NCBI RefSeq assembly: GCF_035594125.1
Contig: NC_087156.1
Span: forward strand, 28,465,497 to 28,529,496
From: Scylla paramamosain
Taxonomy: Eukaryota > Arthropoda > Malacostraca > Decapoda > Portunidae
Length of the DNA stretch: 64,000 bases
Direction: 5' to 3'
Shown here: positions 40,900 through 52,822 of the stretch, in pieces
Position numbering within the stretch: the first letter of the stretch is position 1
Layout of the letters: the number at the start of each line of letters is the position of its first letter
Notes under the pieces: model-generated
Seen by the model: the letters and a program-made list of their open reading frames with translations, nothing else
What the model was told of the DNA's origin: nothing
Database searches by the model: none
Program-made: the position numbers and the translations under genes

Positions 40900-41929
40900 T
40901 TTGATCCACTGACTATGATTCCGCAGTGGTGTTACACGTGCAAGATGATGGTAATGATATGTAAGCAACGGTGGAAATGGTGGTGGGTGTAGCAATAGTG
41001 TTGTTTTTATGTTATTGCTGCTTGTTGGTGGTGGTGGTGGTAGTAGTAGTAATATACGTACTGGTGGTAGTACTGGTGAAGGCAGTAACAGCAGGTGGCG
41101 GTGAGGACAGGGTGGGTGCAGAAAGAGTAGTGAGGGAGGGAGGGCCAAGCGGTGGTCACCTTTAACACAACGTCAGGTGGATGATACATTCCGGCGACAC
41201 ACACACACACACACACACGTCACATAAGCAAGTAGTGACGGCTGGTCCCCTAGAGGCTGATATGGCAGGTAGGCGGTGCGGCAGCTTGTGACAAACCCAC
41301 GTCATTTCAACAGACAACTCGCTGCCAGCTTGTCACGTTTCCCTCAAAAGCCAATGAGTTATATTTGTACCATGTTGCCATTTCGAGGATGTTCACTGAT
41401 CTGCGGGAGAAAATTTGTCATACGTTGTACAAATTATGCTAACACAAAACGTTATCTAGTACACTGGCCACGACGTAGAGGGCGCAATGGCTTTACCTAC
41501 GCCACGTAAAAATCATGGTCAGTAGTCGAGTAACATATTGCTCTCACTCCCACTGCTATTTGTGTTCTCCCTTCACGAACTCTTCTGATCAGCTGACAGT
41601 CTCCGTACATCAGCCGACAAATAAATGAGAGGACTTGGGAATGCAGGAAAAATTGCTAATACAGTGGAAAGGTTACTCGTTTTCCGGCCACTAGTGTACC
41701 CTTGCCCCGCTGTAAGTCTTGTTTGGAGCTGAAGTTAAAGGGGCACATGGGAGTACGAGGTCCCAAAACTTCGCAGATATCAGTGAAATGAACAACTCTT
41801 TCGCGGCGCTGTTCTGCCATAATGCATATTACAGAACCACGCTGGACTTGACACACGATAGAACGGTAATAGATTTCCCTACCGACTAATTCCTGACAAG
41901 ACGTGTGATGTGAGGTAGTAGGTAGTAGT
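40900..41929. other. Intergenic, (GGT/GTA)-rich stretch and (CA)n, no gene
   Basis: GGT/GTA-type trinucleotides at about 41,025-41,100 and CA units at 41,199-41,218. Open frames on both strands are short, and the Cys-Val or Leu-Pro-rich ones are compositional. Confidence 0.5.
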
Positions 41930-42058
41930 AATGTGAGGCTGTGGTGGAGTGAGGCTGTGATCAGGTGTTGTTGTCATGAGGTGAAGCTGTGATGAAGTGA
42001 GGCTGCGGTGAGGTGAGGCTGCGGTGAGGTGAGGCTGCAGTGAGATGTGGCTATAGTA
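41930..42058 (+). repeat. Minisatellite, unit about 16 bp (GGTGAGGCTGCGGTGA)
   Basis: Three near-identical units at 41,995-42,045, with decayed flanking units on both sides ('gtgaggctgtggtgga', 'ggtgaagctgtgatga'). Confidence 0.85.
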
Positions 42059-42309
42059 ATGAGGGAATGCCGAGATTGCTCCCACTCGCTCTGACATTCC
42101 CTACACAAGCTGCACTATTCCACATTTAGACAGCGGGTATTTCCAGTACCTTTTTTTTTATAATTTTTTTTATAATTATTCAAGCAAATGATAGTTCGCG
42201 TCACCTGCACTAGCCTGACTTTCACGCGAGACTGGTGATTGAGTCAGAAAGTCTGCAAACAATGATTTTTTCATGTAAGAGGGACACTGGCCTAGTCTGA
42301 CAAAGAACG

Positions 42310-42460
<151 letters not shown>

Positions 42461-42461
42461 A

Positions 42462-43045
42462 AGTGCCAGTCCTTAGAGAGGTATAAAAGGGTAATCCAAA
42501 ATTGGAGGAGGAAAAGGGTCTTAAAACTATCTTCAAAGAGATCAAGCCATAGAAAGGAAGACATAGAGAATAAGAGTGTGTGTTCCAAAGTTTACCAGAA
42601 AAAGGGATGAATGATTGAGAATACTGGTTAACTCTTGCATTGGAGGGGTGGACAGAATAAGGGGATGAGAAAGTCTTGTGCGGCGAGGCCACTGGAGGAG
42701 CGAAGGCATGCAGTTAGCAAGATCAAAAGACCAGTTTGAGTAAAAATAGCTGTAGAAGATAACGGAGTGGATAGAACAGCAAGTAGCGTAGGAGTGGATA
42801 GTGACGAAGAGTAAGAGTGGGTGACGTGACAGGGCAGAACCGTGAGGAACACCACTGTTGGTAAACATAGGAAAAGAACAGTGACCATCTACCACATCAG
42901 CAATAGAATATTCAGAAAGAAAACTTGGTATGTAGTTAAACAGAGAAAGATAGAAGCCGTAGGTGGCTAGTTTGAAAATTCAAGCTTTGTGACAGAGTGC
43001 CAGACTCTATTAAAATGCTTTTTGATAATGTCTTCCAAATTTTCT
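42462..43045 (-). mobile_element. Jockey-like non-LTR retrotransposon, internally deleted remnant
   Basis: Sense on the - strand. About 43,040-42,960 reads like a decayed 'D-I-x-K-A-F-D-R-V-W-H' RT block. 42,895-42,545 gives VVDGHCSFPMFTNSGVPHGS, an altered form of the NSGVPQGS motif, which jumps straight to a C-terminal [14 protein letters not shown] region. Another frame (42,692-42,480) gives [20 protein letters not shown]. The YADD block and about 200 residues between are absent. Each of these blocks belongs, as I recall, to a very abundant decapod RT family. The 3' end runs into (CA)n-(TA)n. Confidence 0.65.
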
Positions 43046-43079
43046 ACCATCTGGTTTCGAGTGTGCAGTGTTGATTATC

Positions 43080-43956
43080 CAGGTGGCGGAGAGCTAGAAC
43101 ATTTTGCGCCGTGCCGCGTCTTCGGTACCAGAAAGTTTCTCAGAAACTTTCGTAAAATCTTTCTCTGCCTCCTCAGCCGACTCGTGCTTGCGTCGTGCGT
43201 TTGCGTCAATAGTAGACACAGACGTTTTCACTCCACGTGGTCGCACACCAGACGTCTTGCGTTCATGTCATTGCGAAGAGAAATTTCCTTTGTTCTCCCG
43301 AGGGTCTCGCGGTTCGAACCCCATTCATCTCAGTCAGTCGATGTGTAGTTCGGTCCCAGTCAGTCTACAGCCACACGTAACGCGTGCCAGCTTCCGATGG
43401 ACTGCTTTGCGGGGACAAGTGGGCTCCTTCGCCTTACTCTCGGCCTTGCTGCTGATGTGGACTCACTCTGGTGATCTCGGAGCTTTCACACTCTTACCTC
43501 CTCCCTCCTTGGAGGGGAGGAAGGGAGAGAGACCGTTGAGGAAATGCTGACATAAGTGAGAGATTAGCGGAAAGACCACTTCGGGGAGTTCGCCAGTCCC
43601 TGCCACGCTACTAGTCCCGCTGTGCCGTGCAACGCTGTTCTCCTCGCTGTCTTTTACGGCGCTGCTCTCGCTCTCCTCTACGGCGCTGCTCTCCTCGATG
43701 TCCTGTACGGTGCTGTGAGAGTCGGTGTCCGATCTGGCTGCGTTTGTCCCGAACGCATCAGCCCACAGTCGCACATAGCTGCTGTCAGCTCACCTTCCCA
43801 TCCTTCCTCGTGGTGTGGACGGCGCGCCGTCACGGAGCGGCGCCAATGTCAAGGGCACCTGAAGCATAGGCAGGCGCCACCAGCCCTTGTATGAGACAGT
43901 CAGCCTGGTGGGAGGCCGGGCGTCCTTCCTGTTGAAGACTGCCACGCGAAGAATTT

Positions 43957-43958
<2 letters not shown>
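43080..43958 (-). pseudogene. GC-rich coding-like fragments, unidentified
   Basis: On the - strand, 43,774-43,463 encodes a Ser/Glu-rich segment with an internal repeat (ESSAVEE, ESSAVKD, ENSVARH). About 43,265-43,092 encodes GVRPRGVKTSVSTIDANARR followed by an acidic/basic helix ending ARRKMF and a stop. About 43,958-43,835 encodes SRGSLQQEGRPASHQADC. The composition is not that of the neighbouring SSRs, and the pieces are in different frames, so they look like a broken gene or mobile-element ORF. The right edge is fused to a (GA)n array, as in the two elements nearby. No family recognised. Confidence 0.35.

Positions 43959-44023
<65 letters not shown>
43959..44023 (+). repeat. (GA)n microsatellite
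   Basis: About 32 GA units, adjoining the GC-rich coding-like block. Confidence 0.96.
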
Positions 44024-45637
<1,614 letters not shown>

Positions 45638-45639
45638 GC

Positions 45640-47283
45640 GGTAGGTCTCGGCGGGTAGGACGTGTCACAAGTCACTCCGTGTCAGATGGACATTTGCGGC
45701 GATTTTTTGGACCGGAATCGAAGCTTGTGAGAGCTATCGTGGACATACAAGTGCGACGAAGTGTGTGTTAGTGTTACATTCGTGAAACCTGCTCTGAAAA
45801 CCTAGAAATAAAGGTTTTCCTAGTGGAAACGAGTGACCTGACTTCTCTGGGTCGCCCCTACCCGTCCGCAAAGACTGCCGACCCACTGACCGTGTGCCAC
45901 GCCGTGCACCTCGCTGTACAGCCATGGTTGAAGAATGCTTCCAGCGCCCCATTGAAAGGCCTAGTGGTCTTAGTGGATACAGACCAAAGTAATGGTGTGC
46001 GGTTTGTGGCAAAAAAACAACAGCAGCCACACAAAAAATGCTGCGGGTCACAGAACTGTGCTAACCTGTGCCACGAGCGCTGCATGAGAGAGGCGGCCGA
46101 GTTCAAGTGTGGCAACACTGGAGAGCTTCGCGCCTTGGCAGGGATAACCGACCCTGTCACCTTCTGCACCAACGCAGCTCAGGAAGATCCAGCCCTCCTG
46201 CTCCCTTCCCCTTCTGCCCAGCTCGAGGACGAGGACGACCTTAACACGCTACAGAGGGAGGAGCTAAAAAAGATCGTAAAAAACCTTCGTCGTGACCTAG
46301 CCTCGACGAAAGCCCAGCTGACACACTATAGATCTGTGACTAGTGACCTCACTGAAAAGAGGAGCGTGTTAGTTGAGGCGCTGTCTATAGTTGATACACT
46401 CCTGGCCATACAAAATAGCGAGGATATTCAGCAGAGCTCTGTGTCGTGCAGAGCTAAACCTCACAGACTTAGGGGTGAAGCTGGGCCTAACACTGCCCCG
46501 GCGGAAGGTGAAATGGGTCAGAACACACCTGGTTAGTGCCCCACCCACCCGCCACCACCTCCTCTAATCCCTACCTCTGCCCCCGCCCCGGAGGTCAGTG
46601 AGGCAAGTCAGAACGCACCTGGTGAGAACCACACCCTTCCAACACCCTCAATCCCTGTCCCCGTGCTTCCCGATCCCGCGCCTCAATCTCTGCCCACCCC
46701 CGAGTCGCGGGAGGCACGGGAAAGACCTGCAGCACGTGGAGGACACACCCATAAAGGTTCTGCTGCGAGAAGGGACACTGAAGTGCAGGTCCACCACCAG
46801 CAAAACAGTCAGGACACAGACAGAAGACCCCGACGACCTAATAGGAGGACAAGGAAATCACCAGCAGCAGACACACCGCAGGCAGAGACGACTCAGCCAC
46901 CAACTGCAAAGCAGCCCAAACAGAAGCAGAACAAGTGCCTTCAGTGTAATCGCTGGGGACACTCACAGGATCAGTGTCAAGTCCAGCTCTGTACCTATTG
47001 TCAGGGGCACTACCACTCCTTCCAAAACTGCAGGATCAAGATTGCAGACCAGAGGCAGCAGGAGCTTGTACAAGTGGTGAGGCAGAGCAGCCAGGAGACG
47101 CTATTCGCCCTAAGAGGCGTTGTCTGGCAGCTGCACCATTCCGCCACCCACCTGGGGTCAGGTGGGACTCCAGTGGTTGCCAGCTACGGGACCCCACAAA
47201 CCCAGTCCCTCTGGCCTGGCACCTTACAAGGTCATGTCACGCGATATGGAGACCCGTCACAGCCCCAGGCAGCGATGCTGTAA
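45640..47283 (+). pseudogene. ORF1 (Gag-like, double CCHC zinc knuckle) of the non-LTR element
   Basis: One frame runs from the GA boundary to TAA at 47,281-47,283, broken by TAG at 45,769-45,771 and TAG at 46,534-46,536. No initiator ATG is visible in this frame before the domains, so the 5' end is probably truncated. Features in order: a Cys-rich patch (KKCCGSQNCANLCHERC) near 46,040-46,090; a predicted coiled helix (LNTLQREELKKIVKNLRRDL) at about 46,240; a Pro-rich linker with a partial repeat (GQNTPG then SQNAPG); and two zinc knuckles, CX2CX4HX4C, at 46,936-46,977 and 46,990-47,031. ORF1 proteins of this type bind element RNA. The second PG repeat has GAG where the first has TAG, so that stop likely arose from GAG. 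Confidence 0.75.
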
Positions 47284-50200
47284 CGCGACGAACAGTGAGG
47301 TGAGAATCGTGTCGGCGAACTTGAGGGATCTCCACACTAATATTGGAGAGCTCACTCAGATGATAATTAGAAACAACAGTGCCGATATAGTGTTCGTATG
47401 CGAGACATTTCTAGACAACAGAGTGCCAGCGAACTATGCCCGGTTGAAGGGATATTCTGCCTGGTTAAGAAAGGACCGAACCACCTAGGGCGGGGGCGTG
47501 GCCTTCTGTTATAAGGAGTCACTTAGCGTCTGAGTGGTGGAGCCTCCCGTGCCTGCCCCCAGGGAACTTGAGTTGTTAATGCTCAAGGTGACTGACACTC
47601 ATGGAAAAGGCATGTTGTGTATTGGATGTTATCGTCCCCCCTCGCAGGGTGCAGTGCTTTTAAATTACCTAACTGACAACATCGACAATGTGATGATGGC
47701 AAACCAGTGCGAAAATGTGGTAATAATCGGTGACCTGAACCAGAATATAGTAAGGGACGCCTTCAACACGCTGCTGGTTGTGCACGACCTAAAAAAATTA
47801 TGTCACGTTTCCCACCCACAGCTCCGGCTCGTCAATTGACCCAGTGGTGACTGACCTCCCTTCTCTAAGTGTTCAGTGCTCGCCTCTTGACTTTGTGGGC
47901 ACCTCCGACCAAGTGGCGGTACTCACAAAAATCAGCTTTAGGAAGCCACCTGTCATGGATCGGTGTTTCCTTTACGTTACCCCTGCCGATCACATGCGAC
48001 TCCTGGTTGAGTCTCCAGGTAGACTAGGGTGGGACACTCAAAAGAAAGCACAGTCGTAAATATTTGACTTATATTTACACAGTAATTACAACAAAGGCCT
48101 GGCTAGCTATGGCTACACTCAGTGGCGCGTGGGCCGCACACAAAGAAATACCTATTCCTTCGGAAGTGAGGCCAATGCCCGGTCCTTTTGCGTTGTGAGA
48201 GCACTGCCTGACGTTAAATTACTGGGTCACGGAGGTAATTAGTCGGCACTATGCGCTGTATCACTTATGCCGGGCAAGGAGCGACGACCACGTGGTCGCT
48301 GGGTGACTGGAAATGAAATCTTGTTAACAGGCCTTACCACAAATAACTCACCCCAGGCGTTCCACTGGTGTACTCACTCCTCCAGTCTGCTTCGATGAAA
48401 GCCAGCTTCGTTGGTCAGGGCTTCGGCTTACCGCTGCACCACGCTGTCCTTTCTGCAGGCTGGTTCGGGAGGAGTCGAGGAGGGCACGTCCTGGGCGCTG
48501 GGTGACCTGGCTGGGAGTGAGCCCGAACAAGGTCGTGCCCCGCTCACCTCGGCCCGCGCGCATTGATACAGGCTCCGCCCACCTGCCCGCATGGCGGATG
48601 GTTCTCTCCTATGACGGGGCGGTAATTTATTGCCCTCTAAAAATCTAGTGTCCCTGTGCTCTCACACCACCTGAAGAGAGCCACACCCGTACGCTTTGGA
48701 AGTGGGATGCGGCAAACTGGGAAGCGGCAAACTGGGAAGCCATGCGTGCCGCCTTAAGAAGCACGGATTGGGAGTACGTGCTGCGAGGCGACACGGACGA
48801 GAACATGGAGAGACTCACGGAGCTGCTGTGCGACTTACAGAACAGCTGGGTTCCCCACTCCGCACATAAAAGTAAGGGGTCAGACCAACCATGGTTTGGC
48901 CCGGAGTGCCGAGCCGCTTCTGATGAAAAATATCATGCCTGGCGTGCTTTTAAGAGGGATCCCGCGGCCAGGAATCGGCAGAGACACAGGGAGGCAGCTC
49001 AGCACATGAGTAACACCCAGAAGTGGGCCGCCGAACAGTGGAGAACATTTCTGATGAACATCTCTGATCCGGGCAGAGCACCACCAACTCTGCCTGCAGT
49101 GACAAAAAATAAGTTACTGGCAGTGGTGACAAGTGAGAGTGAAGTGAAAAAATTGCTCTACTCATTGGATGAGAGTAAGGCAGTGGGGCCGGACTACATC
49201 AGTCCCCGTCTGCTCCGTCAGTGTGCCGGGGAGCTGGCGCGCCCACTGACCTCTCTCTTCAACCACTGTCTACAGAGCAGCAGATGGCCCAAAGCCTGGA
49301 AAATCAGCAAGGTTGTTCCGATCCATAAGAAAAATTCTAAAAGTGAGGTGAAAAACTACCGCCCTGTGTCTCTGCTGCCCGTGCTCAGTAAGGTGTTGGA
49401 AAGAATCGTGGCTACGAGAATGACGGAGCACCTTGAGCGCCATCACTTGCTGTGCACCAGACTGTACGGGTTCCAATAAGGCAGATCGACCGCTGACCTG
49501 CACCTGCTGCTAACCGCGAAGTGGAGTGCGGCCCTGGACAAAGGAAGGGCCACTGTCGCTGTGACACTCGACATCGAGGGAGCTTTTGACAAGGTGTGGC
49601 ATGAAGCTCTCACCGAAAGACTTCGTGCTGCAGGTGTCGAGGGGCCTCTTCTCCAGCTCTTCACCGACTACCTGAAGGAGAGACATCTGAAAGTTGTGCT
49701 CAACGGCAGAGAGTCGGAAGTACACCCAATCAAAGCAGGTGTTCCCCAGGGAAGCTGCTTAGGCCCTCTGCTATGGAACATTTATATAAATGAACTATTA
49801 AACTTAATACCCAGTGCACAGGCCTATGCAGACGACATCACCTTGACGCACAGCTACGAGGCAGGGGAAGAGGCTCGCTCCACAGCTGAACTCAACAACA
49901 CTCTGAACCGCATCGTAGCCTGGGGCAATAAGTGGCAGGTCGGGGGAGCCTCTGCCCCTGGTCTTCGAAGGAAAGGCACTGGCGTCCCAGGAGGAAGTGG
50001 AAATTTTGGGGGTCACCTACGACAGGAAGCTGACCTTCAAATCCCACATCGAGCGACTCGCCAGAGAGGCTTCAGGCAAGCTGGCATCCTTGAGAAGGAT
50101 GTCATGGCTGCTTAACGGCGAGGGGCTTCAGACTCTCTATAAGGCGCAGGTTCGCTCGTCCCTGGAGTACGCATGCCTCGCGTGGGACGGCGCGGCACGC

Positions 50201-50590
50201 AAACACCTCGCCCTCCTCGACAAGGTCCAGGGCCGTGCAGAGAGGTTGATCAGGGAAAGCAGCAGCGTGCAACAACATCCAGGACTCTGCAGTCTTCAGC
50301 ACCGCCGTGATGTGGGGGGCCTCACGGTGATGTTCAAGATACATCAGCAGCGGGTCCATCACCTCCAGCCTCTCAGGCAGGCCCTTCGGCGGGCACAGGT
50401 GGACACAAGATCAGTCTCCCGAGCTCCCGCCGAACTGTTACAGCCCCGCTGCAGAACGTGGCACCACCAGAGGCAATTCATCAACACTTATGTAACCTGG
50501 TGGAATGGACTGCTTGCCTCACAGCCACGCCTGGACAACATGACGGCACAGAGCTTCAAGGAGCTGGTGAACGCGTGGCTGCCGTCATGA
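47234..50590 (+). pseudogene. ORF2 endonuclease-reverse transcriptase of the non-LTR element, multiply broken
   Basis: ATG at 47,234 (MSRDMETRHS) leads into an AP-type endonuclease with the catalytic Glu in VCETFLD (47,402-47,404) and GDLN (47,729-47,740). The final SDH motif reads SDQ (47,904-47,912). The RT has NYRPVSLLPVLSKVLERIVA, the first Asp block (LDIEGAFDKVWH), GVPQGSCLGPLLW and YADD at 49,825-49,836, then a C-terminal domain ending in VNAWLPS and TGA at 50,588-50,590. Breaks: TAG 47,486-47,488; TGA 47,531-47,533; a one-base shift in an A7 run at 47,791-47,797; LTR insertion at 47,951; TAA 49,477-49,479; and a deletion plus frameshift near 49,938-49,942. A 15-bp duplication (AANWE twice) lies at about 48,709-48,738. 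Confidence 0.8.
47951..48666. mobile_element. Solo LTR (716 bp) with 5-bp target-site duplication, nested in ORF2
   Basis: The insert begins TGTCATGG and ends GCTCTCACA (TG…CA ends, TGT/ACA inverted). It is flanked by CCACC at 47,946-47,950 and CCACC at 48,667-48,671. Removing the LTR plus one CCACC (721 bp) joins …FRKP to PEESHTRTLW in one continuous frame, which independently confirms the boundaries. 5-bp duplications are usual for Gypsy, Copia or BEL/Pao integrases; no internal coding sequence or second LTR remains, so it is a recombination-derived solo LTR of unknown superfamily. Confidence 0.85.
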
Positions 50591-50722
50591 GAACACCAGG
50601 CATCAGAGTTGAGCTTTAAGATAGCACACACTAATCATGTTTCCTTTAGCCTGTAAAACATTGTACTTGTATGTAATATGCACTACATTGAACTCTATAA
50701 CAAGTAATGTATTCTGTATAAA

Positions 50723-50727
<5 letters not shown>

Positions 50728-50804
<77 letters not shown>

Positions 50805-50848
50805 TGAGAAACAGAGAGACAGTGAGAAACAGAGAGACAGTGAGAAAC

Positions 50849-50923
<75 letters not shown>

Positions 50924-50955
50924 GACAGACAGAGACAGACAGAGACAGAGACAGC
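50728..50955 (+). repeat. (GA)n, then an 18-bp minisatellite and (GACA)n
   Basis: GA array 50,728-50,800 directly after the element's AATAAAA; three units of 'acagtgagaaacagagag' (50,801-50,856); then GACA/GAGA tetranucleotides to about 50,955. Confidence 0.95.
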
Positions 50956-51021
50956 TATTACCATTAGGACAAAAAAAGATCGTGCAGTTAGCTAACTCTC
51001 CTGATCATTTACTCAATTTTT

Positions 51022-51026
<5 letters not shown>

Positions 51027-51093
<67 letters not shown>

Positions 51094-51130
51094 CCCCATT
51101 TTAATCACACACACACACACACACACACAC
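51027..51130 (+). repeat. (CT)n and (CA)n microsatellites
   Basis: CT units 51,027-51,090 and CA units 51,107-51,130. Confidence 0.95.
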
Positions 51131-51536
51131 TAATAATTCAGCCATAAAAATACGTATAATAGCAAACCAATTAACTCTTGATAATACCATTTCCGGGAGC
51201 GCCCGTGACCTGCCAATATCACGAGGCCAAAAAATGGTGAACCTCGGTAACACTCAACGCGGTACTGCACCTTTGCTCCCACCCCTCCTTCCCTCTTTTT
51301 TTCCCCTCCCCCCACGTCTATTTTATCTCGTGTGCTGTGGCAATATATACTTTTTTCCCCACACAGTATAATAACGTGTGGTGTGAATAGAACAATACAT
51401 AATATTTTTTTTTTTTTTTTTAATGGACGTATACATGCACGAGTAAAAAAAAGGGGGTGGTTGAATTTGATGTGGAAACGTGTTGTTGTGTAATGCCAAA
51501 GGTCAGTTATTAATTACTGATGGGCAACTGCAGCAT

Positions 51537-51651
51537 ATGTGTGTGTGTGTGTGTGTGTGTGTAGGCAACCAACTAATAGTAGAATTTTTTTTTTTTTTTC
51601 AGAAACACGAACGTACACTGAATCATAGTGGTACACATATAAAAGTCTCTG

Positions 51652-51739
<88 letters not shown>

Positions 51740-51763
51740 CGTGCGCGCGCGCGAGCGAGCGCA
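51537..51763 (+). repeat. (TG)n arrays, the second ending in (CG)n
   Basis: TG 51,537-51,562; TG 51,655-51,735 passing into TGCG and CGCG units to 51,763. Alternating purine-pyrimidine over about 105 bp. Confidence 0.96.
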
Positions 51764-51961
51764 TGTATTTGAAAGAACAGACGCACATCCATTTTCTATC
51801 AGCCTATTACTTAGTCCGTGGCGAGTTGAATAGTTTGACAAACTGACCCATCGAGCTGACTAACAGGCCGACAGATCATTAATCTACCACAACCACAAAA
51901 ATGTCACACAACGCCGGGGCAAATCACGTAAATTAGTCAAACTATCAGACGTAACTCACCT

Positions 51962-52054
51962 TGTTCCAGCACACTGACTTCATCTTCCGTTACTGCTTCC
52001 TACTTCAGTCGTCACTCCGGGCTTGGTAACGCTGGCCGCCATGGAGTCCTCAAG
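51962..52054 (+). CDS. Possible first exon: strong Kozak ATG followed by a consensus splice donor
   Basis: 'GCCGCCATGG' at 52,035-52,044 is a near-ideal eukaryotic start context. Four codons (MESS) plus two bases lead to AAG|gtaagt, a perfect donor with the intron at 52,055. A TCAGTC initiator-like word lies 42 bp upstream (about 51,999). The coding part would be only 52,041-52,054; the upstream part would be 5' UTR with an unknown left edge. The exon ends in phase 2 and would join in frame with the candidate exon at 54,651. Chance co-occurrence of Kozak and donor is possible. Confidence 0.35.
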
Positions 52055-52603
52055 GTAAGTTAGGTCTGATACGTATTGGTGCCTTGTCTTGTCAGAAGTA
52101 ATTAGCATCTCCGTTCTGTAATAAACATACCTTTCGTTAGTTTTACTGGAATATGAGAATCTAGCTGAAAGATAAAGAACAACATACATTGTTAAATTTA
52201 CTGGAATATGAAAAGCTAGTTGAAAAATAGAGAACATAGAGCAATAGATAGAGGGCCATCTAAACTAGTACTAGTCTCGAATAGTTCTGTAGCCATTAAA
52301 AGATAAATAACAATATTTTTACGGTGCTCTGAATATTTATAAAGGAAGAGAGTAGCGGTAAAATGGCTGGTGAGAATATATATATATTTTTTCAGCACAA
52401 TGATGAATACATGAATACAAAACAGCTCGTGACCTCAAATATAAGAGGAATAAATCACCAGCGGTACATAAGCTTTAAATTTCTAATGACTGAAGGGCCG
52501 AAAGAGAGACAAACCTTTCCCATTAAAAGTTTTCATCGGAGTTGTTTGCGACACAGCCGTCCTGAGGCAAGGAATGGTGAGGGGAGGGAGGGAGGGGGAA
52601 GAA

Positions 52604-52606
<3 letters not shown>

Positions 52607-52666
<60 letters not shown>
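52607..52666 (+). repeat. (CT)n microsatellite
   Basis: About 30 CT units. Confidence 0.96.
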
Positions 52667-52669
<3 letters not shown>

Positions 52670-52788
52670 ATTCTCAAATTCTCAACACAGTGACTTTAAC
52701 GTGTAATCCGTCAGTGTAGCGGCGTAATACTACCACACTAAGCACCACTACCCAACACTGCTATAGCCGAGGGTATCACCATCACCAG

Positions 52789-52822
52789 CCACGGGGGAGG
52801 GAGGGAGGGAGGGAGGGAGGAG
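52789..52822 (+). repeat. (GGGA)n, G-quadruplex-prone
   Basis: Seven or more GGG runs each separated by one A within 34 bp. Confidence 0.9.

Larger units (their letters stand above)
45640..50727 (+). mobile_element. Two-ORF non-LTR retrotransposon (APE-type, jockey/CR1 superfamily), decayed, with nested solo LTR
   Basis: It begins at the edge of a (GA)n array already inside an open frame, continues with ORF1 (double CCHC knuckle) and ORF2 (AP-type endonuclease plus reverse transcriptase), and ends with a 137-bp 3' UTR and AATAAAA fused to a second (GA)n array. ORF2 overlaps ORF1 by about 50 nt in the +1 frame. Nonsense codons, a frameshift, at least one deletion and a nested LTR make it non-autonomous. 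Because both flanks are (GA)n, a target-site duplication cannot be distinguished from the array. Confidence 0.8.

Noticed and set aside
43300..43325. tRNA-like B box (GGTTCGAACCCC) at about 43,311
   Set aside because: No A box or cloverleaf at the proper distance upstream; probably chance or part of the coding-like block.
43104..43550. 148-codon + strand frame
   Set aside because: The - strand of the same region gives more protein-like segments with repeat structure; the + frame is probably antisense.
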